Assembly (NCBI GenBank): GCA_004799545.1 | Contig: SSMU01000008.1 | Span: forward strand, 1 to 64,000 | Origin: Phenylobacterium sp. | GTDB taxonomy: Bacteria > Pseudomonadota > Alphaproteobacteria > Caulobacterales > Caulobacteraceae | Length of the DNA stretch: 64,000 nucleotides | Reading direction: 5' to 3' | Part shown: in pieces, positions 33,169 through 42,313 of the stretch | Layout of the letters: each line of letters begins with the position of its first letter | Position numbering within the stretch: position 1 is the stretch's first letter | Notes under the pieces: model-generated | What the model was told of the DNA's origin: nothing | What the model saw: the letters and a program-made list of their open reading frames with translations, nothing else | Database searches by the model: none | Position numbers and translations under genes: made by a program

Positions 33169-35433
33169 ATGGCGGTGCCGGGTGTAGCGATCCGAGGCCA
33201 GCGGAGCCTGCTGAAGCAGATCCGCGAGGCGCTCGCCTCCGGCGGCCCCGCCCAGGCGCGGCTGAACGTGGTCGTGCGGATCATCGCCCGCTCCATGGTC
33301 GCCGAGGTCTGCTCGCTCTACATGCGCCGGGCGGCGGGCGACATCGAGCTGTTCGCCACCGAGGGCCTCGACCCCACCGCCGTCCACGTCACCCGCATGA
33401 AGCCGGGCGAAGGCCTGATCGGCGACATCATGCGCCTGGGCCGGCCGCTGAACCTGGCCGACGCCCCGGAGCACCCGGCCTTCTCCTACCGGCCGGAGAC
33501 CGGCGAAGACCCCTACCACGCCTTCCTGGGCGTCCCCCTGCTGCGCGGCGGCCGGGCGATCGGGGTGCTGGTCGTCCAGAACCGCACCGAGCGGGTCTAC
33601 ACCGACGACGAGGTCGAGGACCTGCAGATCGTCGCCATGGTGCTGGCCGAGATGGTGGCGTCCGGCGAGCTGATCTCCACCGACGAGCTGAAGGGCGTCG
33701 AGCTCGCCCCGCACCGGCCCGAGCGGGTGAAGGGCTCGAAGTTCTCCGACGGCCTCGCCTATGGCGTGGCGGTGCTGCACGAGCGGCCCATGGCGCCCTC
33801 GCAGCTGCTCTCCGAGGACGTGGTCGCCGAGGAAGCTCGGCTGAAGACCGCGGTCGAGGGCCTGCAGAGCCAGATCGATTCCATGCTGGAGGGCCAGGCC
33901 GGCCTGGTCGACGCCTCCTACGAGGTGCTCGAGAGCTACCGGATGTTCGCCCACTCCAACAGCTGGACCCGCAGCCTGGAGGACGCGGTGCGCAACGGCC
34001 TGACCGCCGAGGCCGCGGTCGAGCGGGTCCGCTCTGAGCACCGCGCGCGGCTGGGCCAGGCCCGCGACCCCTACATCCGCGAGCGGCTGCACGACCTCGA
34101 GGACCTCAACGACCGCCTGCTGCGCCACCTGTCCGGCGCCGGCCACGTGGCCCGCGAGCTGCCCGACAACGCCATCCTGATCGGCCGCAACCTCGGGCCC
34201 GCCGACCTGCTGGAATACGACCGCACCAAGCTGCGCGGCCTGCTGCTCGAGGAAGGCTCCGCCGCCAGCCACGCGGCGATCGTCGCCCGCGCGCTGGACA
34301 TCCCCTGCGTCGGGCGGCTTTCCGGCCTGCGCGACCGGGTCTCCGAAGGCGACATGGTGATCGTCGACGCCGAGACCGGCGAGGCCTACCTGCGCCCGCG
34401 CAACGACGTGGTGAAGGCCATCCAGGCGCGGATCGACGTGCGCCGCCAACGCCGGGCCGAGTTCGCCAAGCTGCGCGAGACGCCGGCCTTCACCCGCGAC
34501 GGCGCGAAGATCACCCTGCTGATGAACGCCGGCCTCGACGTCGACCTCGACATCATGGGCGAGACCGGCGCGGAGGGCATCGGCCTGTTCCGCACCGAGT
34601 TCCAGTTCATGGTCGCCGAGGAGATGCCGCGGCTGAACGCCCAGACGGCGCTCTACGCCCGGGTGATGGAGGCGGCCGGCGACCTGCCCGTCACCTTCCG
34701 CACCCTCGACCTCGGCGGCGACAAGGTGCTGCCCTACCTGGAGGCGGAACGGGAGGACAATCCGGCGCTAGGCTGGCGCGCCATCCGCATGGGCCTGGAC
34801 CGCCCGGCCCTGCTGAGGATGCAGCTGCGCGCCCTGATCGCCGCCGCCCGCGGCCGGCCGCTCAGGATCATGTTCCCGCTGGTCGCCAACGTGGACGAGT
34901 TCCGCGCCGCCCGCGCCCTGGTGGACCACGAGGTCGCCTGGGCGGTGCGCCGTGGCCGCGCGGCGCCGGAACGGCTGGATGTCGGGGCCATGATCGAGGC
35001 GCCCTCGCTGATCTGGCACCTGGACGCCCTGCTGCCGATGACCGACTTCGTCTCGGTCGGCACCAACGACCTGATGCAGTACCTGTTCGCCGCCGACCGC
35101 GGGAACCCCAGGGTCTCCGACCGCTACGACCCCCTGTCGCCGCCGGCGCTCAGGGCGCTTGAGCAGATCCAGCGGGCCTGCGCCGAGACCGGCACGCCGG
35201 TCAGCGTCTGCGGCGAGATGGCCGGCCGCCCGCTGGAGGCCTTCACCCTGGTCGCCCTGGGCTTCGAGGCGCTGTCCATGCCGCCGGCCGGGGTCGGGCC
35301 GGTGAAGCGCATGGTGCTGTCCTGCGACCGCGAGGCCGCCCGCCGCGGTGTTTCCGCCCTGCTGAAAAGCAGCGCCGGCTCGGTTCGCAACGAAATTGAA
35401 ACCCTCGCGCGCAAAATCTACCTGGCGGTCTGA
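33169..35433 (+). CDS. ptsP: Nitrogen-PTS enzyme I (phosphoenolpyruvate--protein phosphotransferase PtsP)
   Basis: A 754-residue protein. A GAF domain (~20-165) precedes the enzyme I core. The phosphoacceptor is H368 in GSAASHAAIVARALDIPCVG. The PEP-binding barrel includes EGIGLFRTEFQFM, RTLDLGGDKVLPYL, ENPALGWRAIRMGL-like sequence, MIEAPSL, FVSVGTNDLMQYLFAADR and the catalytic Cys in PVSVCGEMAG. PtsP passes phosphate from PEP to NPr and then EIIA-Ntr, sensing nitrogen and controlling ppGpp in Caulobacter. GAF plus EI is specific to the nitrogen branch. Confidence 0.97.
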   Translation: MAVPGVAIRGQRSLLKQIREALASGGPAQARLNVVVRIIARSMVAEVCSLYMRRAAGDIELFATEGLDPTAVHVTRMKPGEGLIGDIMRLGRPLNLADAPEHPAFSYRPETGEDPYHAFLGVPLLRGGRAIGVLVVQNRTERVYTDDEVEDLQIVAMVLAEMVASGELISTDELKGVELAPHRPERVKGSKFSDGLAYGVAVLHERPMAPSQLLSEDVVAEEARLKTAVEGLQSQIDSMLEGQAGLVDASYEVLESYRMFAHSNSWTRSLEDAVRNGLTAEAAVERVRSEHRARLGQARDPYIRERLHDLEDLNDRLLRHLSGAGHVARELPDNAILIGRNLGPADLLEYDRTKLRGLLLEEGSAASHAAIVARALDIPCVGRLSGLRDRVSEGDMVIVDAETGEAYLRPRNDVVKAIQARIDVRRQRRAEFAKLRETPAFTRDGAKITLLMNAGLDVDLDIMGETGAEGIGLFRTEFQFMVAEEMPRLNAQTALYARVMEAAGDLPVTFRTLDLGGDKVLPYLEAEREDNPALGWRAIRMGLDRPALLRMQLRALIAAARGRPLRIMFPLVANVDEFRAARALVDHEVAWAVRRGRAAPERLDVGAMIEAPSLIWHLDALLPMTDFVSVGTNDLMQYLFAADRGNPRVSDRYDPLSPPALRALEQIQRACAETGTPVSVCGEMAGRPLEAFTLVALGFEALSMPPAGVGPVKRMVLSCDREAARRGVSALLKSSAGSVRNEIETLARKIYLAV

Positions 35434-35586
35434 CCGCCTGTAGCTTCGACCAGTGACCGATCACCGCATTGAGCACTACCGGAGCGCGTGTTACGCGGCG
35501 TTGTCCTCAAGACTTCGCGTGACTGCAGGCGCTCGTCTCCGCCGCGATCTCTTCGAGGCCGCGCGCAAAAAGGAGTTCGACTAGCC

Positions 35587-36717
35587 ATGCCGCTCGATAC
35601 AGGCGGGCTCGGCGATCTGAGCGGACCGGCGGCGAACGCCGGCGAACCGCCGCGCGTGGAGACCTTCCCCCCCTCGATCCATTCCGGCGCCGACGTCGGC
35701 CAGGCCCTGCGCGCGATCCGCGCGTTCCGCGGCCTGACCATCGAGGACCTCGCCGAACAGACCCGCGTGCGCGGCGCCTACATCACCGCCATCGAGGAGC
35801 TGCGGCTGGCCCAGCTGCCGTCGCGGCCGTTCGTGGTCGGCTATATCCGCGCGCTCGCCCAGGCGCTGGGCGTCGACGCCGACGCCGCGACCGAGCGCTT
35901 CAAGGCCGAGGAGCCAGTGCTCGACGAGCCCCTGCCCGAACCGGTGGGCGTCGGCGGCGACCGCGATCCGCGGCTGGCCGCCATCTTCGCCGCCGCCGTG
36001 GTGATCATCGTCGCCATCGTCGCCTGGAACGTGGTGCAGAGGATCATGACCGAGACCGCGCCGGCCCCGGCGACCGCCTCGGATTCTTCGTCGCAGAAGG
36101 CGCTCGCCAACACCACCGCCGGTCCCATGACCCTCGGCGCGCCCCTGCCTGCGCCGGTCGAATCCACCACCCCGCCGCCCTATCTGACGCCGGGTCTCGA
36201 CAAGGCGGTCAACGCCGACGGCACGCCGCTTGCGCCCCAGGAGCCGCAGGCCGCGCCGACGCCCGAGCTCAACCTCGCCGACAGCTTCAAGCCGCATGGC
36301 CAGGTCTACGGCGCCGCCAGCGGACCCGTGGTCCTGCAGGCCCTGAAGCCGGCCTTCCTGGTGGTCCACGGCTCCGACGGCTCGGTCTATTTCGCCCGCC
36401 AGCTCGCCGAGGGCGAAGCCTACCGCGCGCCGGGCATCGGGGCGCTGACCATCGACGTCTCCGAACCGGACGCCTTCCAGGTGTTCGTCGCCGGCCAGTC
36501 GAAGGGCGTCTTACCCAAGCCGCTGACCGACGTCGCCATGCTGCTGGGGATCGCGCCCGCGCCGAAGGCCGGGCAATCGGCCCCGAAGCCGGCGTCTTCG
36601 GCCGCCTCACCCAAGCCGGCTGCGCCCAAGCCCACGACCACCGCCTCTGCGGCCAAGGCCGCCGCCAAGCCGAAAGCCGCCGCGGCGAAGCCCGCCGACG
36701 ACGCCCCGCCGTTCTAA
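35587..36717 (+). CDS. RodZ-like helix-turn-helix membrane protein
   Basis: A 376-residue protein. The cytoplasmic HTH_25 domain (~37-105: VGQALRAIRAFRGLTIEDLAEQT, YIRALAQAL) is followed by a single transmembrane segment (~130-150: AAIFAAAVVIIVAIVAWNVV), a proline/alanine linker and a periplasmic DUF4115-type beta domain (~240-320). This is the RodZ architecture, in which the HTH binds MreB and the protein anchors the elongasome. The tail (~325-376) is a low-complexity Lys/Ala/Pro run. Position before ispG matches rodZ-ispG in E. coli. AGGAG lies ~11 bases before the ATG. mreBCD lies 24 kb away in the same window. Confidence 0.85.
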   Translation: MPLDTGGLGDLSGPAANAGEPPRVETFPPSIHSGADVGQALRAIRAFRGLTIEDLAEQTRVRGAYITAIEELRLAQLPSRPFVVGYIRALAQALGVDADAATERFKAEEPVLDEPLPEPVGVGGDRDPRLAAIFAAAVVIIVAIVAWNVVQRIMTETAPAPATASDSSSQKALANTTAGPMTLGAPLPAPVESTTPPPYLTPGLDKAVNADGTPLAPQEPQAAPTPELNLADSFKPHGQVYGAASGPVVLQALKPAFLVVHGSDGSVYFARQLAEGEAYRAPGIGALTIDVSEPDAFQVFVAGQSKGVLPKPLTDVAMLLGIAPAPKAGQSAPKPASSAASPKPAAPKPTTTASAAKAAAKPKAAAAKPADDAPPF

Positions 36718-36724
36718 CTGCCCG

Positions 36725-36749
36725 TTGCTCCCCTGCGGGGGAGGAATTA
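36725..36749. repeat. Short form of the intergenic palindromic element
   Basis: CTCCCC (36728-36733), TGCG loop, GGGGAG (36738-36743), flanked by TTG on the left and GAATTA on the right. The ends match the outer ends of the long element at 47278-47413 (TTGCTCCCC... and ...GGGGGAGGAACTTA), as if the interior had been deleted. It lies between the RodZ-like gene and ispG. Confidence 0.55.
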
Positions 36750-36795
36750 GACCCGCCTTGGGGTTTCGCTTGAAACCGCCTATTTTCCGCGCGCC

Positions 36796-37947
36796 ATGAC
36801 CGCCCCCGTCAAGCACGACTCCGCCGCCCACCACCGCCCCTGGCGCGCCATCCAGCGCCGGCCGTCGCGCAAGATCCGCGTCGGCGACGTGGAGGTCGGG
36901 GGCGATGCGCCGATCACCGTCCAGTCGATGACCAACACCCTGACGGCCGATGCGGCGGCGACCATCGAGCAGGTGCGACAGCTGGAAGAGGCCGGGGCCG
37001 ACATCGTCCGCGTCTCCTGCCCGGACGAGGCCTCCACGGCGGCGTTCGGCGCCATCGTCAAGGCGTCCAAGGTGCCGCTCGTGGCCGACATCCACTTCCA
37101 CTACAAGCGCGCCATCGAGGCCGCCAAAGCCGGCGCCGCCTGCCTCAGGATCAATCCCGGCAACATCGGCTCTCCCGACCGGGTGCGCGAGGTGATCCAG
37201 GCGGCCCGCGACCATGGCTGCTCCATGCGCATCGGGGTCAACGCCGGCTCCCTGGAGCGGGAGCTGCTGGAACGCTACGGCGAGCCCTGCCCCCAGGCCA
37301 TGGTCGAGAGCGCGCTCAGCCACGCCCGCATCCTGCAGGACCACGACTTCCACGAGTTCAAGATCAGCGTGAAGGCCTCCGACGTCTTCATGACCGTAGC
37401 GGCTTACCAGATGCTGTCCGAGGCCATCGACTGCCCGCTGCACCTCGGCGTCACCGAGGCCGGGGCGATGCGCAGCGGCACGGTGAAGTCCTCCATCGGC
37501 ATGGGCGCCCTGCTCTGGGCCGGCATCGGCGACACCATCCGCGTCAGCCTCGCCGCCGATCCGGTGGAGGAGGTCAAGGTCGGCTTCGACATCCTGAAGT
37601 CGCTGGGCCTGCGGCATCGCGGGGTGAACATCATCGCCTGCCCGTCCTGCGCGCGGCAGGGCTTCAACGTCATCGAGACGGTGACCGAGCTTGAGGCGCG
37701 GCTGGCGCACATCTCCACCCCCATGAGCCTGTCGATCATCGGCTGCGTGGTGAACGGCCCGGGCGAGGCCCTGATGACCGACGTCGGCTTCACCGGCGGC
37801 GGCAAGGGCGCGGGCATGGTCTATCTGGCGGGCCGGCCCGACCACAAGATGGACAACGGCCAGATGGTCGACCACATCGTCGAGCTGGTCGAGGCCAAGG
37901 CCGCCGAACTGGCCGCGGCCGAGAAGACCCCGCTCGCGGCGGAATAG
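36796..37947 (+). CDS. ispG: 4-hydroxy-3-methylbut-2-enyl diphosphate synthase (flavodoxin) IspG
   Basis: A 383-residue iron-sulfur enzyme of the MEP isoprenoid pathway; it reduces MEcPP to HMBPP. The TIM-barrel part starts with [19 protein letters not shown] and [25 protein letters not shown] follows. The 4Fe-4S ligands are the cysteines of [14 protein letters not shown] (~279-292) and the Cys of [12 protein letters not shown] (~315), with a conserved Glu. It follows the RodZ-like gene after 78 bases. The 19-residue N-terminus before the core is slightly longer than in E. coli. Confidence 0.97.
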   Translation: MTAPVKHDSAAHHRPWRAIQRRPSRKIRVGDVEVGGDAPITVQSMTNTLTADAAATIEQVRQLEEAGADIVRVSCPDEASTAAFGAIVKASKVPLVADIHFHYKRAIEAAKAGAACLRINPGNIGSPDRVREVIQAARDHGCSMRIGVNAGSLERELLERYGEPCPQAMVESALSHARILQDHDFHEFKISVKASDVFMTVAAYQMLSEAIDCPLHLGVTEAGAMRSGTVKSSIGMGALLWAGIGDTIRVSLAADPVEEVKVGFDILKSLGLRHRGVNIIACPSCARQGFNVIETVTELEARLAHISTPMSLSIIGCVVNGPGEALMTDVGFTGGGKGAGMVYLAGRPDHKMDNGQMVDHIVELVEAKAAELAAAEKTPLAAE

Positions 37948-37961
37948 TCCCTGATCACAAA

Positions 37962-37979
37962 AGTGACGCCCGCGTCACT
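37962..37979. promoter_or_regulatory. Dyad between ispG and a small conserved gene
   Basis: AGTGACGC-CC-GCGTCACT is a perfect 18-bp dyad, 14 bases after the ispG stop and 58 bases before the next start. It has no T-run after it, so it is a weaker candidate for a terminator than for an operator of the small downstream gene. Confidence 0.5.
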
Positions 37980-38037
37980 CTTGCGCGGCCCGCTCAACCG
38001 CGCTTAGGTGTGCCCCCAACACCCCGGGAGGGACGAG

Positions 38038-38331
38038 ATGTCCGCGGACGGCAACTGGAAGATCACGATCAACACCCCGATGGGCGCGCAGACGGTGAAT
38101 GCGGCCATCACGACCAGCGGCGACACCTTCACGGGTACGACCGAAGGCCAGATGGGCAAGCAGGAAGTCAGCGGGAAGGTCAACGGCGACACCCTGACCT
38201 GGAGCGCCAACATCACCAATCCGATGCCGATGACCCTCGAGTTCGAGGCCAAGGTCGACGGCGACAAGATGACCGGCAACGTCAAGCTCGGCATGTTCGG
38301 CAACGCGCCGCTCTCGGGCGAACGCGTCTAG
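38038..38331 (+). CDS. Small conserved protein of unknown function
   Basis: A 97-residue protein without signal peptide or membrane segment. It consists of alternating beta-strand stretches: WKITINTPMGAQTVNAAI, TFTGTTEGQMGKQEVSGKV, DTLTWSANITNPMPMTLEFEAKV, KMTGNVKLGMFGNAPLSGERV. This repeated 'G..V.G...T....' layout suggests a small beta-barrel or lipocalin-like clam. GGGAGGGACGAG directly precedes the chosen ATG (38038). It is probably monocistronic: a dyad lies upstream and a strong terminator downstream. I do not recognise a named family. Confidence 0.75.
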   Translation: MSADGNWKITINTPMGAQTVNAAITTSGDTFTGTTEGQMGKQEVSGKVNGDTLTWSANITNPMPMTLEFEAKVDGDKMTGNVKLGMFGNAPLSGERV

Positions 38332-38359
38332 GCCCTACGCGCCACGTCGCGCATCAAAG

Positions 38360-38393
38360 AGCCCTCCCCGGCGACGGGGAGGGCTTTCTGTTT
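38360..38393 (+). terminator. Rho-independent terminator
   Basis: AGCCCTCCCCG (38360-38370), GCGA loop, CGGGGAGGGCT (38375-38385), followed by TTCTGTTT. A perfect 11-bp G+C-rich stem ends the small gene at 38331. It could also act on the convergent gene at 38420. Confidence 0.88.
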
Positions 38394-38419
38394 CCCGCAC
38401 CGCAGCGCGGGAAAGGACG

Positions 38420-38692
38420 CTACTTCTTGGGCGTCACCGCGCCGGCGACGCTGTCGGCGGCATGGCCGACGCTGGAGGCCGCCCCGGTCACCGCGCTGGT
38501 GCGCAGGTTGTCGTTGCGGGTCTGGGTCAGCAGGAAGAAGGCCACGATCGCCACCAGGGCCAGCACCGCGATCCCGATGATCACGCCGCCGAGGCCGGAG
38601 CCGCCGCGTTCGACGACGGTCGTGCCGCTATCGCGCTCCGTCACGCGCTCGGTGGTGCCGTCCGGATGTTCGGTGACTCGTTCGGTCGCCAT
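38420..38692 (-). CDS. Small single-pass membrane protein
   Basis: A 90-residue protein. A charged cytoplasmic N-terminus with an internal near-repeat (ERVTEHPDGTTERVTERDSGTT) leads into one transmembrane helix (~36-56: GVIIGIAVLALVAIVAFFLL) and a short Ala/Val tail. GGAG lies 8 bases before the ATG at 38692. The TERVTE/DGTTERV repeat is recognisable in small alphaproteobacterial proteins of unknown function. Start sites at 38707 or 38821 cannot be excluded but lack support. Confidence 0.65.
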   Translation of the reverse strand: MATERVTEHPDGTTERVTERDSGTTVVERGGSGLGGVIIGIAVLALVAIVAFFLLTQTRNDNLRTSAVTGAASSVGHAADSVAGAVTPKK

Positions 38693-38832
38693 GTCTCGTT
38701 TCTCCATATTACCGGCGCCGTAACCGCTCCGAGCCGGGCTCCGTTCCAATCCTGCAACAATCGGTGTCGAACGCGCCGTTTGGCGCCTTGGCCGCGGAAG
38801 GCTAGAGAAGCGTCCCGCCAACTCAGGGGCTC

Positions 38833-39918
38833 TTGAGACCGTTGCGACTTCCCCAGGCCAGGCTCGACCAGGTGCTTGATCGCTTCCGCGAGGTCGAGGC
38901 CCGCATGGCCGCCGCCACCGACGGCGCCGAGATCGTGCGGCTCGCCAAGGAGCACGCCGAGCTGAAGCCGGTGGCCGATGTCGTCCTCAAGCTCGAGCAG
39001 GCGCGCGGCGCCATCCCCGACCTCCAGGAGATGATCGACAGCGGCGATCCGGAGCTCGCCGAGATGGCCCGCGCCGATCTGGACCAGCTCAATACGGGCC
39101 TGCCGGACCTGGAGCGCGAGGTGGCCCTGCTGCTGGCCCCCAAGGACAGGGACGAGAACGCCTCGGCCATCCTCGAAGTCAGGGCCGGCACCGGCGGCGA
39201 CGAGGCGGCCCTGTTCGCCGGCGATCTGTTCCGCATGTACCAGCGCTACGCCCAGACCCGCGGCTGGCGCGTCGAGCTCGAAAGCGCCTCCGAGGGCGAG
39301 ATGGGCGGCTACAAGGAGGTCATCGCCTCGATCACCGGCGACGGGGTGTTCGGCCGGCTGAAGTTCGAGAGCGGCGTCCACCGGGTGCAGCGGGTGCCCG
39401 ACACCGAGGCGCAAGGCCGCATCCACACCTCCGCCGCCACGGTCGCCGTCCTGCCGGAGCCCGAGGACATCGACATCGACATCCGCGACCAGGACCTCAG
39501 GATCGACACCTACCGCTCCTCGGGGGCCGGCGGCCAGCACGTCAACAAGACCGACAGCGCCGTGCGCATCACCCACCTGCCGACCGGCATCGTGGTGACC
39601 TCCTCGGAGAAGTCGCAGCACCAGAACCGCGCCCGGGCCATGAAGGCCCTGCAGGTCAAGCTCTACGACCAGCAGCGCGAGGCCGCCGACACCGCCCGCT
39701 CCGACGCCCGCAAGGCCCAGGTGGGCTCCGGCGACCGTTCCGAGCGCATCCGCACCTACAACTTCCCGCAAGGCCGGGTCACCGACCATCGCATCAACCT
39801 GACCCTCTACAACCTGCCCAAGGTCATGGAGGGCGAGGCCCTCGACGACGTCATCGAGCCGCTGATCGCCGAAGATCAGGCCGCCCGCCTGGCGGCGCTG
39901 GAGGAGGAGCTGGCCTAA
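38833..39918 (+). CDS. prfA: Peptide chain release factor 1
   Basis: A 361-residue class I release factor that reads UAA/UAG. The GGQ loop that triggers peptide release is in [18 protein letters not shown] (~235), the codon-recognition PxT-type segment and the RF-1 N-terminal domain precede it, and [12 protein letters not shown] is near the end. No ATG is available at the conserved N-terminus; the start is a TTG at 38833 (AGGGG 3 bases before) or a TTG at 38842, giving [10 protein letters not shown], whose ribosome site would be the GAG of TTGAGACCG. Either way it is a rare start. The stop overlaps the convergent 2H phosphoesterase gene by four bases. Confidence 0.95.
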   Translation: MRPLRLPQARLDQVLDRFREVEARMAAATDGAEIVRLAKEHAELKPVADVVLKLEQARGAIPDLQEMIDSGDPELAEMARADLDQLNTGLPDLEREVALLLAPKDRDENASAILEVRAGTGGDEAALFAGDLFRMYQRYAQTRGWRVELESASEGEMGGYKEVIASITGDGVFGRLKFESGVHRVQRVPDTEAQGRIHTSAATVAVLPEPEDIDIDIRDQDLRIDTYRSSGAGGQHVNKTDSAVRITHLPTGIVVTSSEKSQHQNRARAMKALQVKLYDQQREAADTARSDARKAQVGSGDRSERIRTYNFPQGRVTDHRINLTLYNLPKVMEGEALDDVIEPLIAEDQAARLAALEEELA

Positions 39919-40505
39919 CCCGCCAGCGGGAAGCGGCCGAGCACTTGCTGGCGACCGGCCGCGGTGTGCAGCAGCACGAACTCGCGGACCCGCCAGACAA
40001 TCGGATCGATGCGCCGCTCCGCCACCTCATGCTCGCCGCGCAGCAGGGTCAGGTGCGGGATGAACTGGCGCGCCGGGCCTTGCGCCAGGCCCGCGCGCCG
40101 CAGGACGCCATGGATCTCGCCCGCCAGCCGTTCGACGCCGATCGTCCCGTCTTCGCCGCGCAGCACCAGCGGGCGGCGGCCTGCAGACCCCTTCCAGCTC
40201 ACCACCCGGTCCAGCGCGACGGTGAAGGCCGGCCGGGCGACCTGCGCCGCCCACCGGCAGGCCTCGGCGACGAGTTCCGCAGCCGGCGCCTCGGCGGTGT
40301 GGCCGAGGGAGATCAGCGAGATGTGCCACCGCGAGGCCGGCGCCGCCCGCGCCGCGCCCGCGAACCGCTTGGCCAGGGCCTCGCTCAACGGCGCGATCCG
40401 CTCGGCCGCCGGCCCGTCGGGCTGCAGCGCGTAGTACAGCCGATGGCCGTCCTCCGGCGGCAGGAGCCGCCGCCGCGGCTCGGCGGTGAGGGTGAACATG
40501 TTCAT
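39915..40505 (-). CDS. 2'-5' RNA ligase/2H phosphoesterase family protein
   Basis: A 196-residue two-histidine phosphoesterase. The paired motifs are [10 protein letters not shown] (~59-68; H-I-S) and [10 protein letters not shown] (~148-157; H-L-T), at the usual spacing for the bilobal LigT/ThpR fold. Bacterial members open 2',3'-cyclic phosphates or ligate RNA ends in vitro; in vivo role is unclear. It converges with prfA, overlapping its end by four bases. It is the first of three genes separating prfA from prmC. Confidence 0.85.
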   Translation of the reverse strand: MNMFTLTAEPRRRLLPPEDGHRLYYALQPDGPAAERIAPLSEALAKRFAGAARAAPASRWHISLISLGHTAEAPAAELVAEACRWAAQVARPAFTVALDRVVSWKGSAGRRPLVLRGEDGTIGVERLAGEIHGVLRRAGLAQGPARQFIPHLTLLRGEHEVAERRIDPIVWRVREFVLLHTAAGRQQVLGRFPLAG

Positions 40506-40592
40506 GTTGTGTTCTTATCGCAACCCAGCCGTGCGCACCACGGGAATCCTTGGCCCTTGCCGCGCGGCCCCCTCACCGGCTAGGCCTCCGCC

Positions 40593-41378
40593 ATGACCGG
40601 CCACGTCGCGGGCATCTTCCGGCATCCTGTGAAGGGCTTCACGCCCGAGGCCCTGAGCGCGGTCGACCTGGCCCCCGGCCGCGGCTTCCCGCACGATCGG
40701 ATCTACGCCGTCGAGAACGGACCCTGCGGCTTCGATCCCACCGCGCCCGCCTTCATCTCCAAGCAGAAGTTCACCGTGCTGGCCGCCCTGCCCAAGGTCG
40801 CCGCCGTGCGCACCCGCTACCACGAGGCCTCGGGCGACCTGGAGGCCACCGCCCCCGGCGCCCCGCCCTTCTTCGGCCGGCTCGCGGAGGAGGCTGGCCG
40901 CACCGCCTTCGCCGACTGGCTGGCCGAGATTCTCGGCGACGAGGCGCCGGGGCCGCTGAAGGTGCAGGCGGCGCCGGAGAGCTGGCGGTTCACCGACCAT
41001 CCGCTGGGGCAGGTCTCGATCGTCAACCTGGCGAGCGTCGCCGACCTCGGGCGCCGGATGGGCGTCGAGCTCGACCCCTTGCGCTTCCGCGCCAACCTCT
41101 ATGTCGACGGCTGGCCCGCCTGGGCGGAACACGGCTGGGCCGGCCGCCGGCTGATGCTCGGCTGGGCGGAGGCGGAGGTCTTCAAGCCCATCGTCCGCTG
41201 CGCCGCCCCCGACGTGAACCCCGACACCGCCGAGCGCGACATCGAGGTCACCAAGGCGCTGTTCGACGCCTTCGGCCACATGAACTGCGGGATCTATGTC
41301 CGCGTGACCCAGCCCGGCCGGGTCAGTCTGGGCGACGCCTGCACGGCTCCGCAGCTCAAGGCCGTCTCCGCGTCCTGA
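40593..41378 (+). CDS. MOSC domain protein
   Basis: A 261-residue protein with a MOSC N-terminal beta-barrel (HVAGIFRHPVKGFTPEAL, GFPHDRIYAVEN) and a MOSC core (~115-255) carrying VKPIVRCAAPDVNPDT-like sequence around the conserved Cys at ~210 (IVRCAAPDV), the residue thought to carry sulfur. MOSC proteins use molybdenum cofactor, often in N-hydroxylated-compound reduction (mARC/YcbX) or sulfur transfer. No partner flavoprotein is nearby. The mod locus is 22 kb away. Confidence 0.88.
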   Translation: MTGHVAGIFRHPVKGFTPEALSAVDLAPGRGFPHDRIYAVENGPCGFDPTAPAFISKQKFTVLAALPKVAAVRTRYHEASGDLEATAPGAPPFFGRLAEEAGRTAFADWLAEILGDEAPGPLKVQAAPESWRFTDHPLGQVSIVNLASVADLGRRMGVELDPLRFRANLYVDGWPAWAEHGWAGRRLMLGWAEAEVFKPIVRCAAPDVNPDTAERDIEVTKALFDAFGHMNCGIYVRVTQPGRVSLGDACTAPQLKAVSAS

Positions 41379-41387
41379 ACCTTCGCC

Positions 41388-42212
41388 TCACTGGTTTTTC
41401 CAGAAGTCCGCCATAGCCGCCTGCACCTTGCCGCTGTCATCGGGGCGGTCGCGCCAGAGGGTGGAGTGCTCGTCGTGCGGCAGCCGTTCGTAGGTGTAGT
41501 AGTAGAGCGCCAGCGACCGGCGCACCCTGTCCGGCGGACAGGTCATCGGCTTCGGGTGGCCGTGGAAGGATATGTCGCTGGTCGAGAAGATGACCGCGCG
41601 GTTGAACAGCGGCGCTACGCGCTCGGCGCAGGCGCTCATGTCGCGGTTCCACAATTCGAGATCGCCGCCCCAGGCCTCCTCCCAACCCTCGTTGAAGTAG
41701 AGCAGCAGGTTCAGCCGGCGGTACAGCTGGGTGACGGGATGGATGTTGAAGTCGGCATGGATGGCCAGCTTCCCGCCGCTCAGGATCTGGTGGAACCCCG
41801 CGCCCCACATGTATGGATCGGGAACCAGGCCGGCCACGCCGGTGAGCGCGCTCAGGAACTCCAGGAACGGCCGGCCGGTCAGGAAGGCGATCAGCCGCGT
41901 GCTTTCGGGCCCGAGGTTCGGGACGTCGCGCCAGGCGAACTTGCGCTCCTGCAGGTGCTCCACGTCGGCGGTGAACAGCGAGTTGGGCGCGAGCGGCGAC
42001 GGGATCTCGGCGGCGACGCGGCGCAGCAGGCCAGGCTCGAACCAGTCGTCGAGCACGATATGCTGGAACGGCTGGGCGTCGCGGTAGGCAGGGGCGAGCG
42101 CGGCGGCCTCTTGACCGAAATCGGCGCCCCTGGGCATGACGTCGAAATAGGTCGGCGTCTGCGGCGCGGACCAGCGGTCGTCTTGCGTGCGAGGCCAGAG
42201 ATCTTTCAGCAT
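41388..42212 (-). CDS. 2-oxoglutarate/Fe(II)-dependent oxygenase, prolyl-4-hydroxylase-like
   Basis: A 274-residue protein with the double-stranded beta-helix iron site: H and D in LAIHADFNIHP (~150-156), a distal His in DISFHGHPKPM (~213) and the 2OG-binding Arg in DRVRRSLALYYY. RRLNLLLYFNEGWEEAWGGDLELW is the strongly conserved strand region of 2OG-FeII_Oxy_3 members. The probable reaction is hydroxylation of a protein or small molecule. GGAAG precedes the ATG. It converges with the MOSC gene, 9 bases apart. Confidence 0.88.
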   Translation of the reverse strand: MLKDLWPRTQDDRWSAPQTPTYFDVMPRGADFGQEAAALAPAYRDAQPFQHIVLDDWFEPGLLRRVAAEIPSPLAPNSLFTADVEHLQERKFAWRDVPNLGPESTRLIAFLTGRPFLEFLSALTGVAGLVPDPYMWGAGFHQILSGGKLAIHADFNIHPVTQLYRRLNLLLYFNEGWEEAWGGDLELWNRDMSACAERVAPLFNRAVIFSTSDISFHGHPKPMTCPPDRVRRSLALYYYTYERLPHDEHSTLWRDRPDDSGKVQAAMADFWKNQ

Positions 42213-42313
42213 GGTCGTTCTTCCCGGCGCTTCGCGTGTCCGGAATATAGGGGCGCGCTTCGAGGCGCGTCCACCGCCCGCGGGGGCGGCCTGAGCCGCG
42301 CGGGCGCGGCGCG

